64,000 nt of DNA from Candidatus Rifleibacteriota bacterium (GCA_905236675.1 CAJOND010000028.1:1-64000); one strand, 5' to 3'; positions 7,801 through 16,580 are shown, numbered from the stretch's first letter. Notes: generated by a model not told the origin, from the letters alone. Program-made: numbers and translations.

Positions 7801-8429
7801 GGGCTTACGATATTGGTTACGGCGGACTTGATCACGTTCTCGCTTCTGGCAAGAACATTAAAGTTCTCGTTCTCGATACTGAAGTTTACTCTAACACAGG
7901 TGGACAGATGTCTAAGGCTACTCCAATAGGTGCTGTTGCCAAGTTTGCTGATTCTGGTAAGACTATGGCTAAGAAAGACCTTGGTATGATAGCTATGACT
8001 TACGAAAACATCTATGTTGGTAAGATTAGCTTGGGTGGCGATATGAACCACGCTCTCAAGACCATGAATGAAGCTGAAGCTTATGACGGTCCAGCTCTTA
8101 TCATTGCTTATGCACACTGCATTAACCATGGTATCAACATGACCAAGGGTCTTGACGAACAGAAACTTGCTGTTCAGACTGGTCACTGGCCATTATATAG
8201 ATTCAATCCTGAACTCAGAGCTCAGGGTAAGAACCCATTAACTGTTGACTATAAAGAACCAACTGATACTGAAACTATCAACTTCAGAACTTTCGCTGGC
8301 AATGAAAACAGATTCAAACAATTGCTCAGAAAGAATCCAGAAGGTGCTAAGGTTCTCTTCGATAAAGCTCAACAGAATGTTAAACTTAAATATGCTCTCT
8401 ACCAACAGATTGCAGACATTAAGCTTTGA
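4833..8429 (+). CDS. nifJ: Pyruvate:ferredoxin (flavodoxin) oxidoreductase
   Basis: Single-chain homodimeric enzyme of 1198 residues that oxidises pyruvate to acetyl-CoA and CO2 and reduces ferredoxin. N-terminal pyruvate-binding domain with YPITPSSTMGEHAD; middle gamma-type domain (about 400-600); two 4Fe-4S clusters at about 703 (CAQCGQC) and 758 (CTGCGLC); thiamine-diphosphate domain with CAGCGETAY at about 829 and GGDGWAYDIGYGG at about 986, plus the NTGGQMSKATP loop. Length and motifs are complete, so it should be active. AGGAG lies 8 nt before the GTG at 4833; a GTG at 4824 would add three residues. Codon use is visibly different from neighbours (many AAC, CTC, GGC), as expected of a very highly expressed gene. 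Confidence 0.97.
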   Translation: MTTKTYAMMDGNEATARIAHKVNEVIAIYPITPSSTMGEHADAFSAAGMTNIWGTVPSVYEMQSEGGAVGAVHGSLATGALTTTFTASQGLLLMIPNMYKIAGELTPTVFHVTARSIACQGLSIFGDHGDVMACRQTGFAMLSSNSVQEAHDFALIAQAATLEARVPFMHFFDGFRTSHEVNKIETIDDETIRAMIDDDLVMAHRARGLNPEKPTIRGTAQNPDVYFQGRETVNPYYLKTPEIVQKAMDKLGGMTGRNYKIYEYVGAPDAERIIVIMGSGAETVHEVAEYLNAKGEKVGLVKVRLFRPFSAKDFIKAFPKTTKKVAVMDRTKEPGAAGEPLYIDVRNSIGEAMEEGLAPFTSWPKVVGGRYGLGSKDFTPDQVIAIYDNLKADKPKNHFTVGIIDDVCNTSLPMGEVIETGDPTTFSAMFYGMGSDGTVGANKDSIKVIGTNAKDYAQGYFVYDSKKSGSMTISHLRFGDKPLHCPYLISHADFVACHNFSFIEKYNMVKPLKKGGNFLLETEYSADEVWEHLPVETQEELIKKQAKLYVIDANKLAREIGLGGRINIIMQTCFFKISEDKIMPEEMFKELQKKAVKKTYGKKGDEVVKMNCDAIDKALENLHEVKIPAKATSTEHIKKSMHVEDAPAEIKELVSGVLEPILAGNGDAIKVSQMPDDGTYPTGTSQLEKRNVGLDIPVWNPEACAQCGQCSAVCPHAAIRMKIYEPKYAEKAPATFKAVAAKGIKDDMKFTLQVAAEDCTGCGLCVGICPLKAKGVITMAHKTQEMREAEAANWKHFTEVIPETDRKYINMNLIKGSQLVKPLIEFSGACAGCGETAYIKLLTQICGDRLMIANATGCSSIYGANLPTTPYCKNEKGHGPAWANSLFEDNAEFGLGMRLAADKMMQEAKELLKKVLDNPEGKAEVKALAEKLMNNPQKTSEEIEAQRGYVAELKKLIGDCSCGCETGKRLAKVADYLIKRSVWVIGGDGWAYDIGYGGLDHVLASGKNIKVLVLDTEVYSNTGGQMSKATPIGAVAKFADSGKTMAKKDLGMIAMTYENIYVGKISLGGDMNHALKTMNEAEAYDGPALIIAYAHCINHGINMTKGLDEQKLAVQTGHWPLYRFNPELRAQGKNPLTVDYKEPTDTETINFRTFAGNENRFKQLLRKNPEGAKVLFDKAQQNVKLKYALYQQIADIKL

Positions 8430-8442
8430 TATTTAACTAAGT

Positions 8443-8480
8443 AAAAAAGCCCCTTGGTTTTCACCGAGGGGCTTTTTTTA
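8443..8480 (+). terminator. nifJ terminator
   Basis: AGCCCCTTGG and CCGAGGGGCT form a GC-rich stem (one mismatch) with an A-run before and TTTTTTT after. It ends nifJ transcription 15 nt after the stop. Confidence 0.95.
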
Positions 8481-8552
8481 TTTAGTTTTTATTGTATAAC
8501 TTTACAAAGATGCTCATCCACTATGTTAGAATTGAGAAAAGAGAAAAGAGAA

Positions 8553-9485
8553 ATGAGAATCGAAAAATCAAAAAGTTATCATTGTTTTTGTAGAAAATCC
8601 TTTCTTTTTTATTTAAAAGGTTTATTAAATAATAAATTAACTGGATTTATTATCGCATTAGTATTTATTTTTTGTTCAGATGTTTGTTGTTTTGCTGAAG
8701 ATAAAGTAACTCCATTGAGCGTTATCAGGTATGTTTTGGGAATAACATTTGTTGTTTTATTCAATGCTGTTATTGCTTTAATATTTTTGACTCCTGTTAT
8801 TTTAGTTATTTATGGATTTTTTATTTTCCCAATATTGGAAAAACGAAGATTAAAGGGTTATGTAGAAAAAAATCATTTAAAATATATTGAAAAGATTTCA
8901 AAATTACCTAATAACATTGATGTTGATTTTATAAAATTTAACGGCTCTAAATCTTTTAATGATGTAATAATTTTTCAAAAAGAAAATTATTCTTATATGT
9001 TGATGGATTTAAAATTTACTTATAAATCATCAAAGGGAGAATGTGGAACTTTCCCTCTGCCATTATTGATAATAGTAGATAAAAGACAGAACTTCCCTTA
9101 TTTTTATTTAAAAAATACTAATTTTGAAAAAAATATAGAACTAAGATGCGCTTATTCTGGAAGTAAAAGAAATTCCTGGGAAATGGAAGAAGAATATCGT
9201 AAACGATTATCTTTTTATCAGGGGTATAATATTGTAATGGAAGAAGATTCAGAATTTGTAAATAAATATATTCTAGATGTTGATGAAAACAACATAGACG
9301 AAGTTAAATATTTCTTTGATAATAAAAAAAGAAGTATTTTTAATGAACTAACTTGTAAATATCATTGTTTTGAAGGCAACGGTAATCTTTTTGTTATCTG
9401 TTCTGCAATAGAATTAAATTGTTTAAAAGATAAAATCAAGTTTATGGAAGAGGGATTAGAGCTTTACAATAAAATAATATGTTAA
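8553..9485 (+). CDS. Membrane protein with two N-terminal TM segments, unknown
   Basis: 310 residues, family not recognised. Two or three hydrophobic stretches lie in the first 100 residues (FIIALVFIFCSDVCCFA and VVLFNAVIALIFLTPVILVI), followed by a soluble domain of about 210 residues with no known motif. Starts further upstream would place the coding region in the nifJ terminator. The ATG at 8553 follows AAGAG, and an ATG at 8523 is possible. The first codons are made of purine-rich 7-base repeats (AGAAAAG, AGAAATG, AGAATCG), encoding ELRKEKREMRIEK if the earlier start is used. It is monocistronic. Confidence 0.6.
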   Translation: MRIEKSKSYHCFCRKSFLFYLKGLLNNKLTGFIIALVFIFCSDVCCFAEDKVTPLSVIRYVLGITFVVLFNAVIALIFLTPVILVIYGFFIFPILEKRRLKGYVEKNHLKYIEKISKLPNNIDVDFIKFNGSKSFNDVIIFQKENYSYMLMDLKFTYKSSKGECGTFPLPLLIIVDKRQNFPYFYLKNTNFEKNIELRCAYSGSKRNSWEMEEEYRKRLSFYQGYNIVMEEDSEFVNKYILDVDENNIDEVKYFFDNKKRSIFNELTCKYHCFEGNGNLFVICSAIELNCLKDKIKFMEEGLELYNKIIC

Positions 9486-9725
9486 GGTGAAAGAGAGTTG
9501 ATCTGCCTTAAAACTTCCACTCAAGTTGAAGCTTTAGGAAAACTACTGCTATGTTTTTATGACGGTTCTTGGTGGCATGTAGATTTGCTCATAGCGTCTT
9601 TTCTATAAATCTTGCTAAAATTTTAAATAGTTTCTATAATAATATTTATATTTTATTAGGTTTTTAAGATAAAAAAGTTCAATGGAACTCATTAGGTGTT
9701 GATTATTTTTATAAGAGGGATTTCT

Positions 9726-10373
9726 ATGAATTTGTTTGGTAAAACTCTAATATGTTTTATTTGTTTTAATTTAGTACAAATACCTTTGATGGCCGAAAAT
9801 AATTATTCTGTATTTGATTCTCAACTTTTGAAAGAAATAGAGATTATAGAGAACGAAGAATCAAATCAAAAAGATGATGAAACATCAAAACAGCCTAATA
9901 ATGCTGTTCCAAATACAAACATAGAAATGCCAAAAACAGTAACAACCGTAAAAAAAACAAAACCAATGAAGGAAGAGACAATACAAATAAACAAACGAAA
10001 ACGTTCAAAACAACCTAATAGCCCTAAGACCTATCGCACTCCACATGTTCAAGATAAATGCAATTACATTAGCGAATTAGACGAAATTCATCAAGTTGGG
10101 TTGAATATTTCGCAATATATGGATATTGAGAATTTTAAAGGTATGCCAAAATATTTCGGTGGCAATAAAAAAGCAGATAATAAAATAAATACTACAATAA
10201 AAGCAGTCCAATATTTTAATGACAAAGGCTTGTATGACCCCAAAGAGATATGTAAGGTTTCAAAGAAATACTTTCAAGATTTAGCCAAAAAAGCCTATGA
10301 CAATGGTAGATATCTGTTAGCCTATAATTATTATACCACTGCTATAGAAGGTGAAAAATATAATAGCCAATAG
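9726..10373 (+). CDS. N-terminal open part of the interrupted DUF6273 gene
   Basis: 215 residues from ATG 9726 (AGAGGGA ribosome site) to TAG 10371. It contains a signal peptide, a linker rich in Lys, Thr and Asn, and the first helical ELDEIHQVGLNISQYMD module. It stops exactly where the DUF6273 domain should begin. If translated alone it would be an exported helical fragment. Confidence 0.55.
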   Translation: MNLFGKTLICFICFNLVQIPLMAENNYSVFDSQLLKEIEIIENEESNQKDDETSKQPNNAVPNTNIEMPKTVTTVKKTKPMKEETIQINKRKRSKQPNSPKTYRTPHVQDKCNYISELDEIHQVGLNISQYMDIENFKGMPKYFGGNKKADNKINTTIKAVQYFNDKGLYDPKEICKVSKKYFQDLAKKAYDNGRYLLAYNYYTTAIEGEKYNSQ

Positions 10374-10580
10374 TTAGACGATTGTAAAAAACATTTAGCC
10401 GAAAAGAGAAATGATTTTAAACATGGAGATGCCTTTTTCTTTGGAAAATATGATCAGGACGGAAATAAAGAAAATGGTCCAGAACCTATCGAATGGATTG
10501 TATTAAGAGATACTGGCGAAGAGGTTATTCTTTTAAGTAAGTATGTTTTAGCTCATAAACCTTTTGATACTACTGGCGAA

Positions 10581-12233
10581 ATGTTTATATGGGAAGACAG
10601 CACACTTTGCTCATGGTTGAACGAAGAATTTTACAATGAGGCTTTTAATGAAGATGAAAAAAGACTAATGCGCAAAAATGGGTCTGATTGGTATGCGGAA
10701 GAATACGATGGTGATTATGTTGTAATTCCAGTTACGAATGACTATAGCGATCTTATAGATAACTTTTGGCTTAGGGCTTATGCAGTTCCTAGCGATGAAA
10801 ATGCACAAGATTTGATTAATTATGATGGAAAACCTTTTATCTTGTCTAAAGATGAAAAAGGCAACCCCCAATGGTATGAATACAGCAACTATTTAACGAA
10901 AAAACAACCATATGTCCTTACTTCAAATGAAAATATAGATAAATTTTCAAATTCTGTTTATTGGCCTTCTGGATATTGGATCAATGCCTATAGTGGACGT
11001 GGAATTATATCTAAAGATAATAAATGTGACGTGGAATATACTTTCTGTGATGAAAACGGTTTTTTCCATACTACTAAAACGAAATATTATAACGGAGTTA
11101 GACCAATAATAAAAGTTGCTTATAAAAATATAGAAAATTCAGGTTTGAGCAAAACAATAAAAAGAGAGTTTACGCGTAGCGAACTTGATGAAATTCATCA
11201 ACTTGGTTTGAATATTTTCAAATTTATGGATTATCCAAGTTTTGACAATTTACCTTACGGTAATAAAAATGAAAAAAGAGAGATTATAAAAACCGCAGTA
11301 AAATATTTTACCGACATGGATTTGATATACCCAGAAGCAATATATTCTGATTCCAAAAAGTATTTTCAAGATTTAGCAGAAGAATGCTATAAAAACGGAG
11401 ACTATAAACAGGCATACAAATATTTTACCACTATTATAGAGGGCGAAACGTTTGACCAGCCAAAACTGCTTGATTGTAAAAAGCATATAGCTAACGATAA
11501 AGGCAATTTTGAAACTGGAGACATAATTTTCTTCGGAAAATACGAACAAGACGGGAATTTAGACAACGGTCCAGAACCAATAGAATGGATAGTTTTAAAG
11601 AAAGACAAAAACAAGCTTATACTTTTTAGCAAATATGTTTTAACTCATAGACCCATTCATTCCGTTGCAGAACAGTTTAAATGGTATGAAAGCGAGCTTT
11701 GTGCCTGGTTAAACAATGATTTTTATAATGAAGCGTTTAATGAAACAGAAAAAAAACGAATGTGTAAAGTAGGAGACAATATTTGGTATATGAAAGAATA
11801 TAAAGGTGATTATGTCGTATTACCAGGTATTGAAGAATTTAAAGGATTAGAAAAGTATTTTCTTAATACTTACGCTGTTCCAAACGACAAAAAAGCTAAG
11901 GATTATATTTATTTTGATTGGAAACCTTTTACAGTATCGGAAGACAAGAGAGGGAATATTTCCTATGAACCCGAGTCTGATTTTGACTTTTATACAGATG
12001 GATATGATAAACAACAGTTGGTCATATCTATGAACCCAAATATTAACGAAAATTCTAATCTTGTTTATTGGCCTACAAGATATTGGAAAAATGTTAATAA
12101 TGGTAGTGGCACTAACTGCGAATTATATTGTTACGTTGATGAAAATGGTATTTCCTGGGGTGGTTTATACGCTACATCTTATAGTGGCGTTCGACCAATT
12201 ATTGGCATTACTTATTCCGATGAGGGAAAATAA
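10581..12233 (+). CDS. C-terminal open part with DUF6273-like domains
   Basis: 550 residues if begun at ATG 10581, but homology continues upstream through 10374 to 10580, so the ATG is only the first Met after the TAG. It holds most of DUF6273-like domain one (about residues 1-190), the second ELDEIHQLGLNIFKFMD helical module (about 200-300) and complete domain two (about 310-550, with GPEPIEWIVLKKD and SGVRPIIGI). No ribosome site precedes 10581. The function of DUF6273 is not known; many copies are surface or exported proteins. Confidence 0.55.
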   Translation: MFIWEDSTLCSWLNEEFYNEAFNEDEKRLMRKNGSDWYAEEYDGDYVVIPVTNDYSDLIDNFWLRAYAVPSDENAQDLINYDGKPFILSKDEKGNPQWYEYSNYLTKKQPYVLTSNENIDKFSNSVYWPSGYWINAYSGRGIISKDNKCDVEYTFCDENGFFHTTKTKYYNGVRPIIKVAYKNIENSGLSKTIKREFTRSELDEIHQLGLNIFKFMDYPSFDNLPYGNKNEKREIIKTAVKYFTDMDLIYPEAIYSDSKKYFQDLAEECYKNGDYKQAYKYFTTIIEGETFDQPKLLDCKKHIANDKGNFETGDIIFFGKYEQDGNLDNGPEPIEWIVLKKDKNKLILFSKYVLTHRPIHSVAEQFKWYESELCAWLNNDFYNEAFNETEKKRMCKVGDNIWYMKEYKGDYVVLPGIEEFKGLEKYFLNTYAVPNDKKAKDYIYFDWKPFTVSEDKRGNISYEPESDFDFYTDGYDKQQLVISMNPNINENSNLVYWPTRYWKNVNNGSGTNCELYCYVDENGISWGGLYATSYSGVRPIIGITYSDEGK

Positions 12234-12422
12234 TGTCTGTTAGAACTGCTGCTAGTTTAAATGGTTATACTTCAATAGGTATTATTAATTCAGAATTATT
12301 GAGGTATTAAGTTGATTATTATGTGTAAAAAATAATATCTATAGTTTTTTTTCTTAGATGAAGATTCTTAGAGTTAAGAGATTTAGATGGCTAAAAAAAT
12401 AAAATGAATTATAATAAAAACT

Positions 12423-13349
12423 ATGGCAAAAAATAAAAATTTAAACTTAAAAGACTTAATATTGCTTTCTAATAGCGAATTAGAAATTCATAATTTTGAA
12501 AAATCAATAGAACTATGTAGAGATGCATTAAAAATAGATCCTGAAGATCCAAATATTTATTTAATTCTATTATTGGCAAAATATCAAGTTACTGAGATCG
12601 AAGATTTAGAAGATTGTAAAGTAGATTATGAGTCTGAATTATATAAGAATCTAAGAAAATATGCAGATAAAGAACTCAACGATGAATTAAATAAACATCT
12701 TTCCGATAAAGTTTATGTGGATTCTGATTCTACAGGTGGTCAGGAACTAACTATTGAAAAGACTACAAAAAATTCAAGCTCTTCTGGCTTGATACAATAT
12801 ATAAAAAATGAATTTAAAACGTTATTTGAAAAGCCTAAAAATTCTGTTTCCGAACCAATTTTAAGTAAAGCAGAATCAAGTGCTACTCTTTTTCTGTTTT
12901 TGGGGACTTTTTTTATTATTATGATTTCGTTAATGGGTAGTATGATGGCTTTAATGAGTGATAAATATTTTATAGATACTATATGTTTTTATTTTATTCT
13001 ATATTTATTTTGGACAAAGGTTATAAGAATTAATAAATCAAAACCTATTTCAGAAGATGAATTACCTGATAAAAAAGATGAAAAGCTAGTTAGTTGTTTT
13101 TATTATAAAATGGTAAAGCATTTAGTAATTTATTTATTTTGTATGGTTGAGATTAATTGTTGCTTTATTGTTTCTTTTATGCTTTTGTTTCATTCCTCAA
13201 TTTCACCAGAAAAACCATTTTTATCTGATTCAAAAGTATTAGATGTTGTTTTGGGATTTCCGTTAGGGCTAATATCTGGTCTTACTGTTACTTATGCCTA
13301 TCAGAAAATATACAATTTTTTAAGAGACTTTAATTATATGTCTTCGTGA
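12423..13349 (+). CDS. TPR-like membrane protein, unknown
   Basis: 308 residues. Residues 8-60 resemble one or two tetratricopeptide helices (NFEKSIELCRDALKIDPEDPN). The C-terminal half has four hydrophobic spans (TLFLFLGTFFIIMISLMG, FIDTICFYFILYLFW, VIYLFCMVEINCCFIVSFML, VVLGFPLGLISGLTVTYAY). No catalytic motif is seen. There is no Shine-Dalgarno, but TATAAT lies at 12410-12415, 7 nt before the ATG, so the mRNA may be leaderless. A mini-copy of the start (ATGGCTAAAAAAATAAAATGA) lies 36 nt upstream. Confidence 0.65.
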   Translation: MAKNKNLNLKDLILLSNSELEIHNFEKSIELCRDALKIDPEDPNIYLILLLAKYQVTEIEDLEDCKVDYESELYKNLRKYADKELNDELNKHLSDKVYVDSDSTGGQELTIEKTTKNSSSSGLIQYIKNEFKTLFEKPKNSVSEPILSKAESSATLFLFLGTFFIIMISLMGSMMALMSDKYFIDTICFYFILYLFWTKVIRINKSKPISEDELPDKKDEKLVSCFYYKMVKHLVIYLFCMVEINCCFIVSFMLLFHSSISPEKPFLSDSKVLDVVLGFPLGLISGLTVTYAYQKIYNFLRDFNYMSS

Positions 13350-13481
13350 ACAAAAACTAACTACTTTTATATTTAAGATAGTAGCCAGAATTGGCGATTG
13401 AAGAAGAGCCAAGCGAAGCTTGGAGTGGTTGGTGATGGGTGATAGCTTCTTCCATCTTATAGCTTAAAATTTCATATATGC

Positions 13482-13510
13482 TTGACACTTCTATTTACAA
13501 TTCTTATAAT
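13482..13510 (+). promoter_or_regulatory. Consensus sigma-70 promoter
   Basis: TTGACA (13482-13487), 17-nt spacer, TATAAT (13505-13510): a perfect match at both boxes. It drives the glycine-zipper protein gene with a leader of about 60 nt. Two short hairpins (13383-13394 GCCA/TGGC and 13409-13423 CCAAG/CTTGG) lie upstream. Confidence 0.9.
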
Positions 13511-13575
13511 TAGTTTAAGGTTGTACCGTTCGACCAACATAATTATCTATAAGTTTATAAGGGCGGAGGCGTGTC

Positions 13576-15216
13576 ATGCTTACCACAAAACGCTTGAAAA
13601 GAATGTCTGTTGTCACTCTGGTGGCATTCGTTTTCTCTATGTTTGCTAGTTTCACAACTACTGCAAACGCTAGTTTACTTAGTTCACTTACAAATAGTTC
13701 TACTACAAATACTAATGTAACAGCTAATGATTTGTCTGCTTTAAATTCTGCTTTGCCAGAACTTACTTCATTGCATAGCACTTTAAAAACAGCTGAATCA
13801 ACTGCTCAGACTCTAGAAACTGTAGCTACACCGATATACAATAAAGTTGTTCCAACAAATATGGATACAATGACTATTGCACAACGTTGTAAAGCTATTA
13901 TAAACAATGCAAAGAACGTTTTAAGTGACACGCTGAAAACCTCTACCAACAATGCTAATGAAAAAGTTGCACAAGGTGCTTCTGTAGTTAGTCTTCAAAG
14001 TGATGAAAAGATTGCTCTTGGTATTCAGGAACTTGGCAAACAGGCTGAAAAGCTTGATAAAATGAGTAATAATTCTGCTTCACTTACTAAAATCAAATCT
14101 ATTCTTTCTTCAACTAAGCAGACTTTAAGTAAAGTAGTTGTTAATGTTAGAGAAAAGATTTTCAAAGTTGGTCAAAAAGTTGGTTTGATCGATGAAAATA
14201 AAGTTTTTGAAAATGGTAAAGTTGTTGACAAATCAGAAGCCACAGGTTCGTCTGAAACTTCTCAAGAAGCTTCTCAGATCGCTGCCGAAGGTTATGGCAA
14301 AGGTTCTTCTGGAACAAAAGTTTCTTTTGGAGATAAACTTAGCACTGGTTTAAAAGAAGGTATTTCTAATGCTAAAGCTTCTTTGAAAAATAGTTTCTCT
14401 GTAAAGAATCTTGCTATTACTACAGCAGTTTCTGTCGGAACAAGCCTGGCTGTTGATGCAATCAACGGAGAAAAACCATCTCTTAAGAAAGCAATTAAAC
14501 AAGTTGCTTCTTTAGAATTTGCTGGTAATGTTGTTGGTTCTGCTTTGGGTGCTGCTGGTGGTCAGGTTGTTGGAACTTTAGTTAAGACCTTTGTACCTGG
14601 TGTTGTAGGTAACCTTATTGGTTCAGTTATTCCTGTAATGTTCTCTTCTGCTGGTGGTCAGGTTACTTCTAATATAATCACTGGTTTAAAGAATGGTGAA
14701 TTCTCAATCAGTAAAGCTTTTAAGCAGATTGATAAGGCCGATTTGATTGGTTCTTCAATTGGTTCGACCATTGGTATGACTCTTGGTTCTATGATTCCTG
14801 TTCCTGTTGTAGGTACTATACTTGGTGGTATCGTAGGCGGTTTCTTAGGAAGTAAAGTAGCTAAATGGGTTAGTGGTCTATTTGGTAAAAAGAAAAACAA
14901 TAATGCTGTTGTTTCTAAAAATGAAACAGTTAATTATGATAACGGTGTAACTGTTGGTGGAATAAGTAATGCTGCTTCTGAAGTTCCTGTTGCTTGTGCT
15001 CCAGTTGATGCTTCTATGGTAACAACTTCATCGTCATCCTCTGGTGATGCTAAAATAAACCAGGCTTTAAAGGAAGCTCAGGATAAATACTACAAAGCTT
15101 ATCAAGAATATACTGATTTGGTTACTGCAAATGATCTTAAAGGTGCTAGAGAAAAATTTGACGAATTGCAAAAATATTCTGATGAACATGATACTTTGCT
15201 AAAGCTTTTAAGATAA
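13576..15216 (+). CDS. Exported glycine-zipper protein, probably abundant, unknown
   Basis: 546 residues. A signal peptide ends near TTTANAS (residue 33). Residues 35-230 are Ser/Thr/Asn-rich and helical. Residues 285-440 are alternating Gly-rich hydrophobic stretches (VVGSALGAAGGQVVGTLV, IGSSIGSTIGMTLGSMI, VVGTILGGIVGGFLGSKV) typical of glycine zippers that insert in or span membranes. A charged helix ends the protein. The start has a GGCGGAGG ribosome site. A consensus promoter, strong terminator and smooth codon use suggest high expression. Glycine zippers occur in outer-membrane pore and toxin proteins; nothing further identifies it. Confidence 0.75.
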   Translation: MLTTKRLKRMSVVTLVAFVFSMFASFTTTANASLLSSLTNSSTTNTNVTANDLSALNSALPELTSLHSTLKTAESTAQTLETVATPIYNKVVPTNMDTMTIAQRCKAIINNAKNVLSDTLKTSTNNANEKVAQGASVVSLQSDEKIALGIQELGKQAEKLDKMSNNSASLTKIKSILSSTKQTLSKVVVNVREKIFKVGQKVGLIDENKVFENGKVVDKSEATGSSETSQEASQIAAEGYGKGSSGTKVSFGDKLSTGLKEGISNAKASLKNSFSVKNLAITTAVSVGTSLAVDAINGEKPSLKKAIKQVASLEFAGNVVGSALGAAGGQVVGTLVKTFVPGVVGNLIGSVIPVMFSSAGGQVTSNIITGLKNGEFSISKAFKQIDKADLIGSSIGSTIGMTLGSMIPVPVVGTILGGIVGGFLGSKVAKWVSGLFGKKKNNNAVVSKNETVNYDNGVTVGGISNAASEVPVACAPVDASMVTTSSSSSGDAKINQALKEAQDKYYKAYQEYTDLVTANDLKGAREKFDELQKYSDEHDTLLKLLR

Positions 15217-15237
15217 TTATTCCGTTAAATAAATAAA

Positions 15238-15272
15238 AAAAAGACCAGTTTATAAAGCTGGTCTTTTTTTTA
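15238..15272 (+). terminator. Intrinsic terminator
   Basis: AAAGACCAG and CTGGTCTTT pair across a 9-nt loop, followed by a T-run. It separates the glycine-zipper gene from purD. Confidence 0.9.
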
Positions 15273-15301
15273 TTGACTAGAATGTAATTGCATAGTAATA
15301 T
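15273..15301 (+). promoter_or_regulatory. purD promoter
   Basis: TTGACT (15273-15278), 17-nt spacer, TAATAT (15296-15301), starting directly at the T-run of the preceding terminator. The promoter covers the region before 15302, which rules out a purD start at 15288 and supports the TTG at 15330. Confidence 0.7.
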
Positions 15302-15329
15302 TGCACAAACTAAATTAAGAGGCGTAAAC

Positions 15330-16580
15330 TTGAATATACTTGTTCTTGGTTCTGGAGCTCGTGAACATTCATTTGTTCATGCTTTGGCAAAATCTCCAAC
15401 AGTACATAAAATATTTGCTTGTCCTGGTAATGTTGGTATGTCTGATACTACCATTTGCAAACGTATTCCTAGCCGTTCGAATTCTGAACTTGTAAATTAC
15501 TGTAAAGATAAAATAGATTTGGCGGTAGTTGGTTCCTCTAAGTTTGTTGAAGAAGGTACTGTTGATGCATTGGTATTGGCAGGAATACCTGTTATTGGTC
15601 CTGCTGAAGATGCTGGCAGAATAGAAACCAGCAAGGCATTTGCTTCTAGATTTATTACTCGTCACAAAATACCAGCACCAGCAACCAGTATCATCGTTAA
15701 TTCTTTTGAAGCAGAACAGGCTCTATTTAAAAATCCAGATTTAAGAGTTGTTAAATGTGATGGTTTTTCCAGGGGAACTGGCGTAGCTGTATGTAATAGC
15801 CTGGAAGAAACTCAGGAAGAAATAAAGAAACTTCTTGAAGAATATGGTGCTCCTATAATTTTGCAAGAAAAACTTGAAGGTATAGAGTGCTCTTATACTA
15901 TATTAACTGATGGACATCAGTGGATTTCATTTAGCTCTTGCCGTGATTATAAGCGTATTCTAGAAAACGATCAAGGTGCTACTACTGGGGGAATGGGGGC
16001 TGTTAGCCCATCGCCAGATTTAACTCCAGAATTAGAAAAACAAATAATAGATACAATTGTTCAGCCTGTTGTTGATGGTATGAAAGAAGACAATTTGCTT
16101 TACAAAGGCTTTTTATCTATTCAATTGATGCTTACAAAAGACGGTCCGAAAGTTCTTGAGTTTAATGCGAGACTAGGAGATCCTGAAACCCAAAGTATTT
16201 TAACGAGATTCAGAGGCGATTTGGCTGGCATATTAAAAGATTGTGCTATGGGCTGTTTGAGCAATGTCGGTTCAGAAGTTGCATTCGGAAAACATTCTGC
16301 TGTTTCTGTTGTTATAGCCCGTGAGGATTATCCTGAAAACGAAAAAGTTGAGCCCGTAATTTCAGGAACTGATAAAGTCGAAGATTCTTTTATTTTTTAT
16401 TCTAATTGTAGAAAAGCTGAAAATAGAGAAGGCTACTTTTTTAAGAGTGGTCGTTTAATCAGCGTAACAGCAATAGCTGAAACTTTGGAAGAAGCACGTA
16501 AACTTTGTTATGATGATATTAACCGCTTAGAGCTCTCTGGTGTAAGATACCGAAAAGATATTGGAGTAAAGGTAGAGTAA
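15330..16580 (+). CDS. purD: Phosphoribosylamine-glycine ligase
   Basis: 416 residues, normal GARS length. It joins glycine to phosphoribosylamine using ATP in de novo purine synthesis. MNILVLGSGAREHSF is the typical N-terminus. The ATP-grasp domain shows KCDGFSRGTGVAV, EKLEGIECSYTILTDG and LEFNARLGDPETQ (metal-binding Glu/Asn), and the TTGGMGAVSPSPD loop is present. The start is TTG with AGAGG 7 nt before it. The usual KADGLAAGKGV is replaced by KCDGFSRGTGVA, a divergent nucleotide loop. It has its own promoter; no other purine genes are nearby. Confidence 0.93.
   Translation: MNILVLGSGAREHSFVHALAKSPTVHKIFACPGNVGMSDTTICKRIPSRSNSELVNYCKDKIDLAVVGSSKFVEEGTVDALVLAGIPVIGPAEDAGRIETSKAFASRFITRHKIPAPATSIIVNSFEAEQALFKNPDLRVVKCDGFSRGTGVAVCNSLEETQEEIKKLLEEYGAPIILQEKLEGIECSYTILTDGHQWISFSSCRDYKRILENDQGATTGGMGAVSPSPDLTPELEKQIIDTIVQPVVDGMKEDNLLYKGFLSIQLMLTKDGPKVLEFNARLGDPETQSILTRFRGDLAGILKDCAMGCLSNVGSEVAFGKHSAVSVVIAREDYPENEKVEPVISGTDKVEDSFIFYSNCRKAENREGYFFKSGRLISVTAIAETLEEARKLCYDDINRLELSGVRYRKDIGVKVE

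Larger units (their letters stand above)
9726..12233 (+). pseudogene. Tandem DUF6273 exported protein interrupted by an in-frame TAG
   Basis: Two open stretches in the same frame (9726-10373 and 10374-12233) are separated only by TAG at 10371-10373. The reading continues as LDDCKKHLAEK, without a break, into the first DUF6273-like domain. The whole product would be a signal peptide (ending LMAEN), a Lys-rich linker, then a duplicated unit: a helical ELDEIHQ segment ending in a tetratricopeptide-like YYTTAIEGE, plus a DUF6273-like domain (EWIVL, SKYVL, W..S.L..WLN, GVRPI). In the second copy the position of the stop holds Lys in QPKLLDCKK, so AAG to TAG is a likely single change. It is either a recent pseudogene or a read-through case. 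Confidence 0.75.

Noticed and set aside
7410-8186. 258-residue open frame antisense to nifJ
   Set aside because: It mirrors the codon-biased nifJ gene; composition (Ser/Thr/Phe-rich) is that of a reverse reading and there is no ribosome site.
12387-12407. Six-codon leader peptide before the TPR-like membrane protein
   Set aside because: Too short, no stem-loop and no ribosome site; it is more likely a partial duplicate of the next gene's start.
15288-15329. Longer purD start at 15288
   Set aside because: It lies between and inside the promoter boxes; the TTG at 15330 has a ribosome site and the family N-terminus.
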